A stretch of 64,000 bases of DNA from Endozoicomonas sp. Mp262 (GTDB lineage: Bacteria; Pseudomonadota; Gammaproteobacteria; Pseudomonadales; Endozoicomonadaceae): NCBI RefSeq assembly GCF_025643335.1, contig NZ_CP092489.1, positions 3,916,501-3,980,500 on the forward strand, given 5' to 3'. Below the pieces are notes generated by a model. The model saw only the letters and a program-made list of their open reading frames with translations. It had not been told where the DNA came from and did not search any database. Shown here in pieces: positions 48,289 to 58,519 of this stretch. A program made the position numbers and the translations under genes. Numbering within the stretch: the stretch's first letter is position 1; each line of letters begins with the position of its first letter.

Positions 48289-49011
48289 TTATGCTTCAGA
48301 AACATCAGTTTCCCAGCAGTTGATACCTGACTTTTTCTGAATGGCCATAAGCTTCTTTTGGTGCCGCTCATACTCTTCGGCTGATGCCCTGATCACTTTT
48401 AAAGGTGCCCTGGAAGAAGATAACCGTCTGATAACGGCCCCCTCAACACCGCCCTCGGATTCGGAAGCATCACCACCGAGCCATAACATCCGCTGGCCAC
48501 CGGTCATCGCCAGATAGACTTCCGCCAGAATTTCGGAGTCCAGCAACGCGCCGTGGAGGGTTCTTGATGAGTTATCTATATGGTAACGCTTACACAATGC
48601 ATCCAGATTATTTTTCTGTCCCGGATGCTTGTTGCGAGCCATCACCAGCGTATCAATGATAGTGCAGTGATCTTCAACCTTCCCATAGCGGGCAGACAAT
48701 AGCCTGAACTCATGATTCATAAAGCCCACATCAAAGGGGGCATTATGGATAATCAGTTCTGCGCCTTTAATGAATTCAAAAAACTCATCAGCAACAGCGG
48801 CAAAAAGTGGTTTATCTTCCAGAAAGTCATTGGTAATGCCGTGAACCCGAACCGCTTCCTCTTCAACCACTCGCTGCGGGTTAATATAGACATGGTAATG
48901 ATTGCCGGTTAACTTGCGGTCAATCATTTCAACACAGCCAATTTCAATAATTCGGTGTCCCTGGGCCGGATCTATACCTGTGGTTTCGGTATCAAGAATA
49001 ATTTGTCTCAT
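48289..49011 (-). CDS. dnaQ: DNA polymerase III epsilon subunit
   Basis: A 240-residue proofreading exonuclease. DEDDh motifs: ILDTETTGIDPAQGHRIIEIG, IIHNAPFDVGFMNHE, and RTLHGALLDSEILAEVYLAMTGGQ. The C-terminal region after residue 190 binds the alpha subunit. Transcribed with rnhA, which lies immediately upstream, the usual gammaproteobacterial pairing except that here both genes share a strand. Confidence 0.96.
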   Translation of the reverse strand: MRQIILDTETTGIDPAQGHRIIEIGCVEMIDRKLTGNHYHVYINPQRVVEEEAVRVHGITNDFLEDKPLFAAVADEFFEFIKGAELIIHNAPFDVGFMNHEFRLLSARYGKVEDHCTIIDTLVMARNKHPGQKNNLDALCKRYHIDNSSRTLHGALLDSEILAEVYLAMTGGQRMLWLGGDASESEGGVEGAVIRRLSSSRAPLKVIRASAEEYERHQKKLMAIQKKSGINCWETDVSEA

Positions 49012-49012
49012 G

Positions 49013-49465
49013 CTATAACTCTTCAGAATTCACTACTTCTTCGGCTCCACGACACGCCAACTGATCCGCAACCTCGTTGTCAGGATGACCCGCATGACCT
49101 TTAACCCAGCACCACTCAACCTGATGCTTTTGATTTTGCTCATCAAGTAAAACCCATAGATCCTGATTCTTAACCGGTTTTCCCGAAGCAGTTTTCCAGT
49201 TTTTTCGCTTCCAGTTTACCATCCACTGGGTAATACCCTTACGGAGATATTGAGAGTCCGTTGTCAGCTTAACCTGGCAGGGGCGCGTCAATGCCTTAAG
49301 CCCCTCGATGGCAGCCATAAGCTCCATACGGTTATTAGTGGTCATAGCCTCACCACCGTATAAGGTTTTTTCTGCCTTACCATAACGAAGTAACACGCCC
49401 CAGCCCCCGGGACCCGGATTACCTTTACAGGCGCCATCAGTATAGAGCTCAACGAGCTTGCTCAA
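49013..49465 (-). CDS. rnhA: Ribonuclease HI
   Basis: A 150-residue RNase HI. Catalytic residues in [18 protein letters not shown] (Asp), [13 protein letters not shown] (Glu), [12 protein letters not shown] (Asp) and [17 protein letters not shown] (His/Asp). Removes RNA from RNA-DNA hybrids. Its start overlaps the methyltransferase stop by four bases. Confidence 0.97.
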   Translation of the reverse strand: MSKLVELYTDGACKGNPGPGGWGVLLRYGKAEKTLYGGEAMTTNNRMELMAAIEGLKALTRPCQVKLTTDSQYLRKGITQWMVNWKRKNWKTASGKPVKNQDLWVLLDEQNQKHQVEWCWVKGHAGHPDNEVADQLACRGAEEVVNSEEL

Positions 49466-50241
49466 GAACTTTCTCCATAACGACCCGCACTGGGCCTCGC
49501 AATTGGCCGACCCACCAGCCTGTTTTTCACTCTGGGCCAGGCTTTTTGAATAGGTGTAATGCCATGGTCTTCACGAGTAGCCAGGATGCTGTAAAAACTT
49601 CCTATGGGTAGCCGCCAGTGGTCACAGCGCTGTTCTATAAATTCGGCACTGATACCCTTAAATAACCGGTCCAGGGGAGCAGTGTATGCCCCATAGTGAA
49701 CCTGTTCGGTCCTGAACCCCAGCAGGGTTAACCAGTCCCTTAACCGCCTGACAGAAATAAAACGGGTTCCCTGAAAAGCCCTGACGCGCTCAGGAATAAG
49801 CCAACGGGCAATAAAACTCAGGCTTAACGGGTTAAATCCAACCACCAGCAATTTACCATTAGATATAATAGTACTCGCTGCCTCGCTCAATAACCGATGG
49901 GGACTTTCAGCAATATCAAGGGTGTGATGCAAAAGAACCAGGTCAAGGCTGCCCGGTTCCACAGGCCAAAAATAAGGATCACAAACCATTTGGGACAGGC
50001 CACTGCACTCCAGTTTAAATGGCGTCACGGCAAAATGATGGCCTGTCTGGCTATTTTCAAGCCAATTATAATGTAAAGCGGGACTTGTTTGACAGGCGTA
50101 ATAGCCAAAGACCGTTCTTAGCTGAAAATCAATACAGCGCCGTTCCGCCTTTATTAAAGGCCGACCCGCCGGAGACTCTAGCCAGCGCCCCAGTCGGATC
50201 ATTCGATCCTTGAAGTCTGTCGTCTGAACATCATCACTCAT
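49462..50241 (-). CDS. SAM-dependent methyltransferase (rnhA-adjacent class)
   Basis: A 259-residue protein with a class I methyltransferase pattern: [62 protein letters not shown]. Methyltransferases of this type are conserved upstream of rnhA/dnaQ in gammaproteobacteria. The glycine-rich SAM loop is weak, as is normal in this subgroup. Substrate unknown. Confidence 0.82.
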   Translation of the reverse strand: MSDDVQTTDFKDRMIRLGRWLESPAGRPLIKAERRCIDFQLRTVFGYYACQTSPALHYNWLENSQTGHHFAVTPFKLECSGLSQMVCDPYFWPVEPGSLDLVLLHHTLDIAESPHRLLSEAASTIISNGKLLVVGFNPLSLSFIARWLIPERVRAFQGTRFISVRRLRDWLTLLGFRTEQVHYGAYTAPLDRLFKGISAEFIEQRCDHWRLPIGSFYSILATREDHGITPIQKAWPRVKNRLVGRPIARPSAGRYGESS

Positions 50242-50380
50242 TTAGCAACCTGTGCCCCCCACACTATGACAGTATATGCTGCCTTGCCTTGGCCATTCTA
50301 TCGGTTGTCAGAAAAATCGACTAGCACGCATAAAGAGCCAAATGTGTTCCGTGTGAATTACTGTTAGTATTTATTCACTA

Positions 50381-50641
50381 GGGGCTGTTGACGTTTGCTC
50401 GTGTGCTCAGCCAAAACCAGCGGTTTCGTGGCTAGACGCAGTAGCGCAGGAAGACTCATGTCTTTCAAGCTACTGCAACGACGGCACGGAATCGCTGGTT
50501 TTGGCCCTTCGGGTGGCTCGTAAAGCGGCTTTCCGGCTGCGTTGGACTGGCTTGACGTAGAATAACTATGCCTGCACCAGTCCTCCTTGCGGAAAACCGC
50601 TTTACGAGCCACTGAGCTCACGATCAAACGTCAACAGCCCC
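50381..50641. mobile_element. MITE-like element, 261 bp, flanked by TA
   Basis: Perfect 17-base terminal inverted repeats GGGGCTGTTGACGTTTG (50381-50397) and its complement (50625-50641); the match extends with few mismatches to about 30 bases. TA dinucleotides flank both ends (50379-50380 and 50642-50643), as in IS630/mariner-type insertions. Internal inverted repeats (GCCAAAACCAGCG and GGCTCGTAAAGCGG types) would fold each half. No transposase is encoded. It sits 36 bases before the gloB start. Confidence 0.88.
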
Positions 50642-50676
50642 TAATAATCTTACCATTAATCAACCTGGTGCATGAT

Positions 50677-51459
50677 ATGTTGACCATCAGTCCCATACCC
50701 GCTTTTTCAGATAACTACATTTGGGCGATTCAGGCTATGGGCAATAATGAATGTATAGTGGTTGACCCCGGTGATGCAGAAAGTGTTGAACAGTACCTGA
50801 CGGCTCAACAGCTTCGACTCACAGGCATCCTGATAACCCATCATCATTTTGATCATACTGGCGGGATCAGCCAGCTTGTCAGACAAAGGGATATTCCTGT
50901 CTATGGCCCTGAGAACTGCAAAGTTCCAGTCATTACCCATACCCTTCAGGAAAACGACACTGTAACAGTTCATAATACGCCCTTTACAGTTATTTCAACA
51001 CCTGGGCACACGCTGGATCATATTGCCTATTTTTCCGGCACAGGAAACACTGACCCTATTCTCTTTTGTGGTGACACATTGTTTTCCGCTGGCTGTGGTC
51101 GCCTGTTTGAAGGAACTCCGGAACAAATGCAGCAGTCATTGGATAAACTATCCAGACTTCCCGAGAATACCCGGATCTATTGTGCCCACGAATACACCCA
51201 GGCCAATCTTGCATTTGCCATCAGGATGGAACCAGAAAATCCGTGTATAAAAGCACGCCTGGTGGAGGTTGAACAACTGAGACAGCATGACAAAGCCACT
51301 TTACCCTCCTCAATCGGCCTGGAAAAAAGAACCAACCCTTTTCTCAGAACTCGTAAAAAAGCAGTGATCAATACCATTCAGGACAGTATGCCCCTGTCAA
51401 ATTCACCCGCCCCCGGAGAGGTACTGGGAATTATTCGCCAATGGAAAGATCAATTTTAG
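50677..51459 (+). CDS. gloB: Hydroxyacylglutathione hydrolase (glyoxalase II)
   Basis: A 260-residue metallo-beta-lactamase-fold enzyme from ATG 50677 (MLTISPIPAFSDNYIWAI). The zinc motif THHHFDHTGG, then STPGHTLDHIAYF, FCGDTLFSAGCGRLFEG, and CAHEYTQANLAFA are typical, and the C-terminal GloB domain ends in LGIIRQWKDQF. The frame continues upstream into the MITE, which could change its promoter, but the family start is 50677. Confidence 0.95.
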   Translation: MLTISPIPAFSDNYIWAIQAMGNNECIVVDPGDAESVEQYLTAQQLRLTGILITHHHFDHTGGISQLVRQRDIPVYGPENCKVPVITHTLQENDTVTVHNTPFTVISTPGHTLDHIAYFSGTGNTDPILFCGDTLFSAGCGRLFEGTPEQMQQSLDKLSRLPENTRIYCAHEYTQANLAFAIRMEPENPCIKARLVEVEQLRQHDKATLPSSIGLEKRTNPFLRTRKKAVINTIQDSMPLSNSPAPGEVLGIIRQWKDQF

Positions 51460-51544
51460 AGGTTTTTACCCCCTAAATTTGCCTGACTCCACGCTTTTTG
51501 AAGTGATACACTGATTAACCAGCAACACACTCAGACCTGTATAT

Positions 51545-53176
51545 ATGCCTCTACTTCATCGTCTTTTTTCCCCCAGGCAAAGCCAACTGCCTGGGGCAAT
51601 CGCTCTGTTACTGGCTTTGACAGGATGCCAAAGTCAGCATCCTGTTGAATCGGTTAACAACCCAATTACCATCAACAAACAGGGAAAGCCCACCTCAAAA
51701 AATAAAAAAGCGTCTAATGTCAGTGATGAAGTGGAAACTGAAGCGAGAAAAGTAGATGCCCGGGAACAACAAGAAACCACTGTAGAAATCACGGATCTCT
51801 GGCAACGCATTCAGGAAGGTCTGGATTTGAACCTGAACCAGACCAACCGCCGGATTCAAAAAGAATTACGGCTGTATAAAAATAACCAGCATTATTTTGA
51901 CCTTATAGCCACCCGGGCCAGTCCTTATCTTTATTTTATTATCCAGGAAGTAGAAAACCGTAACATGCCCCTGGAACTGGCTCTGATGCCTGTGGTAGAA
52001 AGCGCATTTGACCCTTTTGCCTACTCCCATGCCGGTGCATCAGGTCTCTGGCAGATCATGCCCGCCACCGGGGAACATTTTGGCCTGAAGCAAAACTGGT
52101 GGTATGACGGTCGACGGGATGTTGTGGCAGCGACTCATATGGCCCTGGACTATATGCAAAGTCTGTATGAAATGTTCGGTGATTGGGAGCTGGCACTGGC
52201 CGCTTATAATTCCGGGCCTGGCCGGGTTCAAAATGCTGTTCGGAAAAATACTAAAAAGGGCAAATCCACCCGCTTCTGGTATTTGGACTTGCCTGATGAA
52301 ACCACATCCTATGTACCCAAACTTATCGCCCTGGGAAAGATCATCCAGAAACCTGAAAAATACGGCATAAACCTCACCCATATTCCCAACCAGCCCTTTT
52401 TTGTCTCTGTTGAGACCGGAGGTCAGCTGGATTTAGCCAAAGCGGCCAAGTTGGCTGGCATACCCATTGCCGAGCTCTATAAACTCAATCCTGGCCTCAA
52501 TCGCTGGTCCACACCACCAGAGGGCCCGCATCATCTGGCTTTACCTGCCAAAAAGGCCGAGTTTTTTAAAAACAGATTAACATCCCTTCCCATGGATAAA
52601 CGGGTACAATGGCGCCGTTATAACGTCAAGCCAGGAGATAGCCTTAACAAAATCGCCAAGGAATATCGGACTCAGGTTTCACTTATCAAGGAAATAAACA
52701 GCCTTGAGTCAACAATGATTCGGATCAATCAACCTCTATTAATCCCTGTACCCGCCAAGAATGCTGAAGAGTACAGCCTGACTCTGGGCCAACGGCAAAA
52801 GGCCCGGCAAAACCGCTCTGTCAGTGGACGGCAAAAGTATGCCTACATTGTCAAGCCAGGCGATAGTTTCTGGACAATATCCCGCAAGTACCGTGTTGGC
52901 GTTAATGAGCTGGCCCGATGGAATAATATGGCGCCAAAAGACCCCCTCAGAATCCATCAAAAACTGGCAGTATGGGTAAAAAACGCTAACAACAACGACA
53001 AGGTGGTGCGCAAAGTAAGCTACAAGGTCAGACCCGGGGACTCCCTTTCCCGTATTGCCGATAAATTCAATATCGGTGTAGGTAACATAAAGGACTGGAA
53101 TACACTGGATGCCAAATACATTCAGCCCGGCCAGCAACTGACTTTATACGTTGATGTCACCCGTGCTTATGACTAA
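51545..53176 (+). CDS. mltD: Membrane-bound lytic murein transglycosylase D with LysM domains
   Basis: A 543-residue lipoprotein: signal peptide with lipobox LTGC (Cys28), SLT domain with catalytic Glu in MPVVESAFDPFAYSHAGASGLWQIMPATG and AAYNSGPGRV, and three clear C-terminal LysM domains (YNVKPGDSLNKIAKEY, YIVKPGDSFWTISRKY, YKVRPGDSLSRIADKF). Cleaves peptidoglycan to 1,6-anhydro products. Downstream of gloB, a common gammaproteobacterial order. Confidence 0.96.
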   Translation: MPLLHRLFSPRQSQLPGAIALLLALTGCQSQHPVESVNNPITINKQGKPTSKNKKASNVSDEVETEARKVDAREQQETTVEITDLWQRIQEGLDLNLNQTNRRIQKELRLYKNNQHYFDLIATRASPYLYFIIQEVENRNMPLELALMPVVESAFDPFAYSHAGASGLWQIMPATGEHFGLKQNWWYDGRRDVVAATHMALDYMQSLYEMFGDWELALAAYNSGPGRVQNAVRKNTKKGKSTRFWYLDLPDETTSYVPKLIALGKIIQKPEKYGINLTHIPNQPFFVSVETGGQLDLAKAAKLAGIPIAELYKLNPGLNRWSTPPEGPHHLALPAKKAEFFKNRLTSLPMDKRVQWRRYNVKPGDSLNKIAKEYRTQVSLIKEINSLESTMIRINQPLLIPVPAKNAEEYSLTLGQRQKARQNRSVSGRQKYAYIVKPGDSFWTISRKYRVGVNELARWNNMAPKDPLRIHQKLAVWVKNANNNDKVVRKVSYKVRPGDSLSRIADKFNIGVGNIKDWNTLDAKYIQPGQQLTLYVDVTRAYD

Positions 53177-53182
53177 ACCACA

Positions 53183-53250
53183 CCCGGTTAGAAAACCAAC
53201 AACTTGATAAACCTGATCAAGGCGCGCTTTAGTAACCGCTACGCTCACTA
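53183..53250 (+). repeat. Dispersed intergenic repeat, partial copy C
   Basis: ACACCCGGTTAGAAAACC, then CTTGATAAACCTG and CGCGCTTTAGTAACCGC follow the 5' half of copy B at 61163. The 3' half is replaced by other sequence, including two hairpins (53285-53306 and 53317-53342, the latter with perfect 11-base arms GCTGTCATCCT/AGGATGACAGC). Located after mltD. Confidence 0.6.
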
Positions 53251-53456
53251 AAAAGAGCTAAAGCCCTCTCGCTCCCCCAGCAGAATCAGGGTTTCGAGAA
53301 ACCCTGAATATTCTCCGCTGTCATCCTCCACAGGATGACAGCATATGTGTTTATAAAACATCCAAACCAAGTCGATAACAAAAACAGCACCGATGTTAAA
53401 ACACACTATTATCTATTCCTGATTATCACAACAACCCTATTACCACAGGAAAAAAG

Positions 53457-55268
53457 ATGCTCTTTCTATTTCAGAGACTTATAACAGGTTTGATAACAAG
53501 CTGGGTAACTTTAGTGGCTGTGGCAGGAACCCCCTCCTCAAGCCCCGCTATTTATACCCATGCAGTGGCGCTCTATGGTACCCCAAAATACCCGGGAGGC
53601 TTCACCCACTTTAACTATACCAATCCGAATGCGCCAAAAGGCGGAGAGCTCCGGCAGGCCGCCATAGGTACCTTTGATACCCTAAACCCCTACTCTGACA
53701 GAGGAACTGCTGCAGCAGCCAGTAACCTTATCTATGATACACTGCTGGCAAGATCCTGGGATGAACCCCTCACCAAATATGGTCTGCTCGCAGAAAAAAT
53801 CGAGCTGAACCCTGACAATAACTGGGTTGCCTTCCATATTAATCCCAAGGCCCGTTTCCATGATGGCAAGCCTGTCACCGCAAGGGATGTCAAATTCACC
53901 TTTGATTTGTTCAGGGAGAAAGGCTCGGCCTTTTATAAAAACTTCTATAAAGACGTCAAGGAAGTCACCGTCACATCAACATATCGGGCGCTGTTCCATT
54001 TCAGCAGCAACCAAAACAGGGAGCTTCCCCTAATTCTAGGACAAATGCCGGTATTACCGGAGCACTACTGGAAAAACAAAGACTTTAATTCGCCAGGCCT
54101 TGAGATTCCCATTGGTAGCGGCCCTTACAAACCTGTGGCGCTTTCCGCAGGACGATCCATCACTTATGAGCGTGTAAAAGATTACTGGGGGAAGGATATC
54201 CCGGTGAACAAAGGACGCTTCAATTTTGACCGGCTTCGCTACGAATATTACCGGGACAACACAGTGGCACTTGAAGCTCTGCTTGCCGGTGAGTATGACT
54301 TTAAACTGGTTGATGATCCAAGGATATGGGTGGATCACCTCAATGATGACGTACTCAAGAAAAAAGGCTTTTCAAGGCAGTTGCTCAAAAACGGGAATCC
54401 ACAGACATTAACCATCACCTATAACACCCGCAACCCTCATCTTACCGATCAGCGGGTCAGGGCTGCCCTGGGTTATGGCTTTGACTTTGAGACAGTGAAC
54501 AAAAACCAGTTTCATAACATGTACCAAAGGGCGGATAGTTATTTTAGCGGAACCCGGTTTGCCACATCCGGACTGCCCGGACGCCCCGAACTCCAATTAC
54601 TCTCCCCATGGAAAAGCAGTCTGCCAGAACCCTTATTCAACCAGCCCTATGTTCCACCAGGGGGTGAACCCAATCTAAGTACACGAGAAAAAAAGAAAGA
54701 AGCCTTAAAACTACTGAAATCGGCAGGTTATAAAATCAGTGGCCGCTATCTATTCAAAGATGGCAGGCGCCTTGAGCTGGAAGCCCTGGTATCGCTGCAA
54801 GAACATGAAAAAACCATGCTGGTATTTCAAAAAGGGCTTGCCGGGATAGGCATAAAGCTCAACATCAGAACGGTTGATCCAGCCCAATACATTGAAAGAA
54901 TCAGAAACCAGGACTTTGACCTGGTTATGCATGTTTATCCCCACACCCCCAGCCCCGGTACTGAACAGTCAAGCCACTGGGGTTCCAGGGCAGCTAACCA
55001 GCACGGCAGCAAAAATCTTACAGGAGCCAGCCTACCCGCCATTGATGCCATCATTGGGCAAATCCCCAAGGCAAAAAACGTGACTGAGCTGGAAGCAGCC
55101 GTCAAGTCCATGGATCGAATTCTACTCTGGCAACAATATACCCTGCCACTCTGGTATCTACCCACATGGCCTGTTATCAAAAGAGACACCCTGCAGACAC
55201 CTGCACATCCTGCACCCTACGCACTGGATATCATGACCTGGTGGATCGAGACTCCGGGTAAAAAGTGA
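53457..55268 (+). CDS. Periplasmic peptide-binding protein, YejA-like (first copy)
   Basis: A 603-residue SBP_bac_5 protein with a signal peptide (LITGLITSWVTLVAVAGTPSS). Typical YejA features: ALYGTPKYPGGFTHFNYTNPNAPKGGELRQAAIGTFDTLNPYSDRG, ARFHDGKPVTARDVKFTFDL, and PIGSGPYKPVALSAGRSITYERVKDYWGKD. It captures oligopeptides for the downstream YejBEF transporter. A second YejA-like gene follows; this one lies 208 bases before it. Confidence 0.9.
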   Translation: MLFLFQRLITGLITSWVTLVAVAGTPSSSPAIYTHAVALYGTPKYPGGFTHFNYTNPNAPKGGELRQAAIGTFDTLNPYSDRGTAAAASNLIYDTLLARSWDEPLTKYGLLAEKIELNPDNNWVAFHINPKARFHDGKPVTARDVKFTFDLFREKGSAFYKNFYKDVKEVTVTSTYRALFHFSSNQNRELPLILGQMPVLPEHYWKNKDFNSPGLEIPIGSGPYKPVALSAGRSITYERVKDYWGKDIPVNKGRFNFDRLRYEYYRDNTVALEALLAGEYDFKLVDDPRIWVDHLNDDVLKKKGFSRQLLKNGNPQTLTITYNTRNPHLTDQRVRAALGYGFDFETVNKNQFHNMYQRADSYFSGTRFATSGLPGRPELQLLSPWKSSLPEPLFNQPYVPPGGEPNLSTREKKKEALKLLKSAGYKISGRYLFKDGRRLELEALVSLQEHEKTMLVFQKGLAGIGIKLNIRTVDPAQYIERIRNQDFDLVMHVYPHTPSPGTEQSSHWGSRAANQHGSKNLTGASLPAIDAIIGQIPKAKNVTELEAAVKSMDRILLWQQYTLPLWYLPTWPVIKRDTLQTPAHPAPYALDIMTWWIETPGKK

Positions 55269-55275
55269 TTTAACA

Positions 55276-55307
55276 GGTCAGCTACCGACTTGGGCCGGTA
55301 GCTGACC
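55276..55307 (+). terminator. Perfect 12-pair hairpin between the two yejA-like genes
   Basis: GGTCAGCTACCG/CGGTAGCTGACC with an eight-base loop, eight bases after the stop of the first gene. No strong T tract, so it may be a partial terminator or an mRNA-protecting structure that sets different expression of the two binding proteins. Confidence 0.55.
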
Positions 55308-55476
55308 TTACGGTTTACAACTTATCCCCTTGACGAATCCCCCCAAAAGCAAGTACTTATTAATCACTAAAATAAAAAAGTGCCAAGTCCCCTACCAAGA
55401 ATTAAATAACAGCCCCTAACAGGGGGGACTATATTTAAGCACTGATAATTAATAAACCACTCACGTCAGACCCACT

Positions 55477-57432
55477 ATGGCATTAATGATTGTATCAACG
55501 ATAAAACGCGCACTCCTGACAGTCATACTTACCCCCCTGGTTTTCGCCGCCCATGGCAGCAATAAAGAACCCACCACTCACGCAATGAGTCTTTATGACT
55601 TACCAAAGTATGGCCTTGATTTTACCCATTTTGATTACGTCAATCCTGATGCGCCAAAAGGCGGAACAGTGAAAATGCCTGCAACGGGAACCTTTGATAG
55701 CCTCAACCCGTACATTGAAAAAGGAACCTCCGCCTATGGCCTCTCCCTTATTTACGACACGTTAATGGTTCCGAGTAAGGACGAGGCTTTCTCTGTCTAC
55801 CCTCTTATAGCCCAATCCTATGAGCTGGACAGGGAAAAAAGCAGTATCACTTTCCACTTGAACCCTGATGCCCGCTTTCATGATGGAAAAAAAATAACCG
55901 CAGAGGATATTGACTTTACCTTTAGCACTTTGATGGAAAAAGGCTCCCCTTTCTATCAGGCCTACTATGGTGGGGTAAAAAATGTAGAGGTACTGAGCCC
56001 GCAGACTATCCGGTTTAATTTCAAAAATACCGGCAACAGGGAGTTGCCTTTAATCTTGACTCAACTGCCCGTATTTCCAAAACACTTTTGGGAAAAACCG
56101 GAAAATGACTTTGCAACCGCCAACCTCAACCTTCCCCTTGGCAGCGGCCCCTACCAGATAGATACCGTAGATGCCGGCAAACAAATAACCTATAAGCGGG
56201 TAAAGGATTACTGGGCTGCCAATCTCCCGGTTAACAAGGGTCGTTATAATTTTGATACCCGCCAGTATCATTATTACCGGGACCAGAATATTTCCATAGA
56301 GGCATTCAAGGCAAGAGCTTACGATATCCGCTTTGAAAATGTCGCAAAAAACTGGGCAACAGCCTATGACATTGATGCCGTAACATCGGGGGAACTCATA
56401 AAAGAGTCTATCCCCACCCGATCACCCGCCGGCATGCAAGGGTATACATTCAATCTCAGAAACCCGTTATTCCAGGATATCAATGTTCGGAAAGCCATCA
56501 GCTATGCCATGGATTTTGAGTGGCTGAACCGCAACCTTTTTTACGGAAGCTATCATAGAACCTCAAGCTACTTTGCTAACTCGGAGATGGCATCAACAGG
56601 CCTTCCTTCAAAGGAAGAGCTGGAACTTCTGGAACCTTTCCGCCACCAGCTTCCCTCCGAACTGTTTACCAAACCCTATGAATTACCTGTAACAGATGGC
56701 TCTGGCAATATCCGGTCGCAACTGGGCAAGGCCCTGGCCCTGCTCAATGATGCCGGATGGAAAATGACCAACGGCAAGCTCCTGGATAGCAACAACAAAC
56801 CCTTTGAGTTCGAGCTTTTAATAGAATCCCCTGCCATAGAGCGCGTTGCCCTTCCCTTTAAAAAAAACCTCGAACTTATGGGAATTACCATGACCATTCG
56901 TCATGTGGATATTTCACAGTACATCAACCGGCTAAGAAAATTCGATTTTGATATGCTGGTTTCTGTGTTCCCCCAGTCAAACTCACCTGGCAATGAACAA
57001 AAGGAGTTCTGGGGTTCTGACACGGCCGATATTCCCGGCACCAGAAATATCATTGGTATCAAATCACCAGTTATTGATGCACTGATCAATCATATTATCA
57101 AGGCACCTTCACGACAGGCGCTGGTAACCGCAACAAGAGCCCTGGACCGTGTATTACTAAGGGGCGAGTACAGTATTCCACAATGGCACCTGCCCGGAAT
57201 ACGGGTCGCCTACTGGCAGACACTCCAGCACCCTGCTACAGAGCCTCTATACTCCATGGACTTTGAATCATGGTGGTACCAGCAACCAACCCTCAAAACA
57301 ACGGACATCACAGAAACGACATCTGCTAGTGAGCAACCCTCCGGTCAAACAATGACTATTATTACAGTGCTAATAAGCTTACTGATTATTATTGGCCTTA
57401 TCGCCTCAAGACGGCAGAAAAAAATACCATGA
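55477..57432 (+). CDS. YejA-like binding protein with C-terminal membrane anchor (second copy)
   Basis: A 651-residue SBP_bac_5 protein, similar to the first copy ([62 protein letters not shown]). Unlike normal YejA it ends with a Thr/Ser linker and a hydrophobic helix ([25 protein letters not shown]), so it should be tethered in the inner membrane. It overlaps yejB by four bases and is therefore the copy directly coupled to the permease genes. Confidence 0.88.
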   Translation: MALMIVSTIKRALLTVILTPLVFAAHGSNKEPTTHAMSLYDLPKYGLDFTHFDYVNPDAPKGGTVKMPATGTFDSLNPYIEKGTSAYGLSLIYDTLMVPSKDEAFSVYPLIAQSYELDREKSSITFHLNPDARFHDGKKITAEDIDFTFSTLMEKGSPFYQAYYGGVKNVEVLSPQTIRFNFKNTGNRELPLILTQLPVFPKHFWEKPENDFATANLNLPLGSGPYQIDTVDAGKQITYKRVKDYWAANLPVNKGRYNFDTRQYHYYRDQNISIEAFKARAYDIRFENVAKNWATAYDIDAVTSGELIKESIPTRSPAGMQGYTFNLRNPLFQDINVRKAISYAMDFEWLNRNLFYGSYHRTSSYFANSEMASTGLPSKEELELLEPFRHQLPSELFTKPYELPVTDGSGNIRSQLGKALALLNDAGWKMTNGKLLDSNNKPFEFELLIESPAIERVALPFKKNLELMGITMTIRHVDISQYINRLRKFDFDMLVSVFPQSNSPGNEQKEFWGSDTADIPGTRNIIGIKSPVIDALINHIIKAPSRQALVTATRALDRVLLRGEYSIPQWHLPGIRVAYWQTLQHPATEPLYSMDFESWWYQQPTLKTTDITETTSASEQPSGQTMTIITVLISLLIIIGLIASRRQKKIP

Positions 57433-58517
57433 TGGATTACATATTACGCCGGGCGTTTCTGATGATCCCCACCCTTTTCGGCATCATGCTGCTGAATTTT
57501 ATTATTATCCAGGCTGCTCCCGGCGGTCCCGTCGAACAAATGATCGCCAAGCTGGAAGGTTTTGATACCAGTGCTATCAGCCGAATCAGCGGTTCCAGCA
57601 ACGCTGAAATGCAGCAGCTCTCCTTTGATGAATCAGGGGAATACCGGGGACGCCGGGGGCTTGATCCCGAGTTAATCAAGGAAATCGAAACTCTTTATGG
57701 CTTTGATAAGCCTGCCCATGAACGCTTTATCCAAATGATAGGCAATTATTTATCCCTGGAGTTTGGCGATTCTTTTTTCCGGGATGCCAAAGTCCTCGAT
57801 CTTATCAAGGAAAAACTGCCTGTCTCTATCTCATTAGGATTATGGAGCACTTTACTTATCTACTTAATATCCATCCCCCTGGGAATCAGAAAGGCGATCC
57901 GTCATGGCAGTCGCTTCGATATCTGGTCCAGTGCCATAGTCACCACCGGGTATGCCATCCCCAGCTTCCTCTTAGCCATACTCCTTATCGTACTTCTGGC
58001 GGGAGGGAGTTACTGGAATATATTTCCCCTCAGGGGATTAACCTCTGATCACTTTGACAGCCTTTCCTGGCCCGGGAAAATAACCGACTATCTATGGCAT
58101 ATGGTACTGCCTATCTTTTGCATGGTTATCAGCGGCTTTGCCACCTTGACCATGCTCACTAAAAATGCCTTTCTTGATGAAATCCACCGACAATATGTGC
58201 AAACTGCCAGAGCCAAGGGGCTGGATGATAAGGGCGTTTTATACGGTCATATTTTCAGGAATGCCATGCTCATTGTTATCTCCGGCTTTCCTGCGGCACT
58301 GGTGGGCATTCTGCTCACCAGCTCTTTGCTGATAGAAATCATATTCTCCCTGGACGGTTTAGGGTTACTCAGTTATGAGGCGGCCATTAATCGCGACTAC
58401 CCTGTGGTGTTTGGATCGCTTTTTATTTTCACACTCATTGGCATGATTGTTAAATTGCTGGGCGACCTTGCTTACATGCTGGTTGATCCTCGCATCGATT
58501 TTGACGCTAGGGACTAA
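57429..58517 (+). CDS. yejB: Peptide ABC transporter permease YejB
   Basis: A 362-residue permease with the DppB-type N-terminus ([36 protein letters not shown]), about six membrane helices and the EAA loop ([26 protein letters not shown]). The [23 protein letters not shown] insert between helices 1 and 2 is typical of YejB. Overlaps the binding protein gene and precedes yejE by two bases. Confidence 0.95.
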   Translation: MMDYILRRAFLMIPTLFGIMLLNFIIIQAAPGGPVEQMIAKLEGFDTSAISRISGSSNAEMQQLSFDESGEYRGRRGLDPELIKEIETLYGFDKPAHERFIQMIGNYLSLEFGDSFFRDAKVLDLIKEKLPVSISLGLWSTLLIYLISIPLGIRKAIRHGSRFDIWSSAIVTTGYAIPSFLLAILLIVLLAGGSYWNIFPLRGLTSDHFDSLSWPGKITDYLWHMVLPIFCMVISGFATLTMLTKNAFLDEIHRQYVQTARAKGLDDKGVLYGHIFRNAMLIVISGFPAALVGILLTSSLLIEIIFSLDGLGLLSYEAAINRDYPVVFGSLFIFTLIGMIVKLLGDLAYMLVDPRIDFDARD

Positions 58518-58519
58518 TA

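Noticed and set aside
50364-50627. Minus frame of 87 codons between the methyltransferase gene and gloB
   Set aside because: It lies almost entirely inside the MITE and reads through its inverted repeats.
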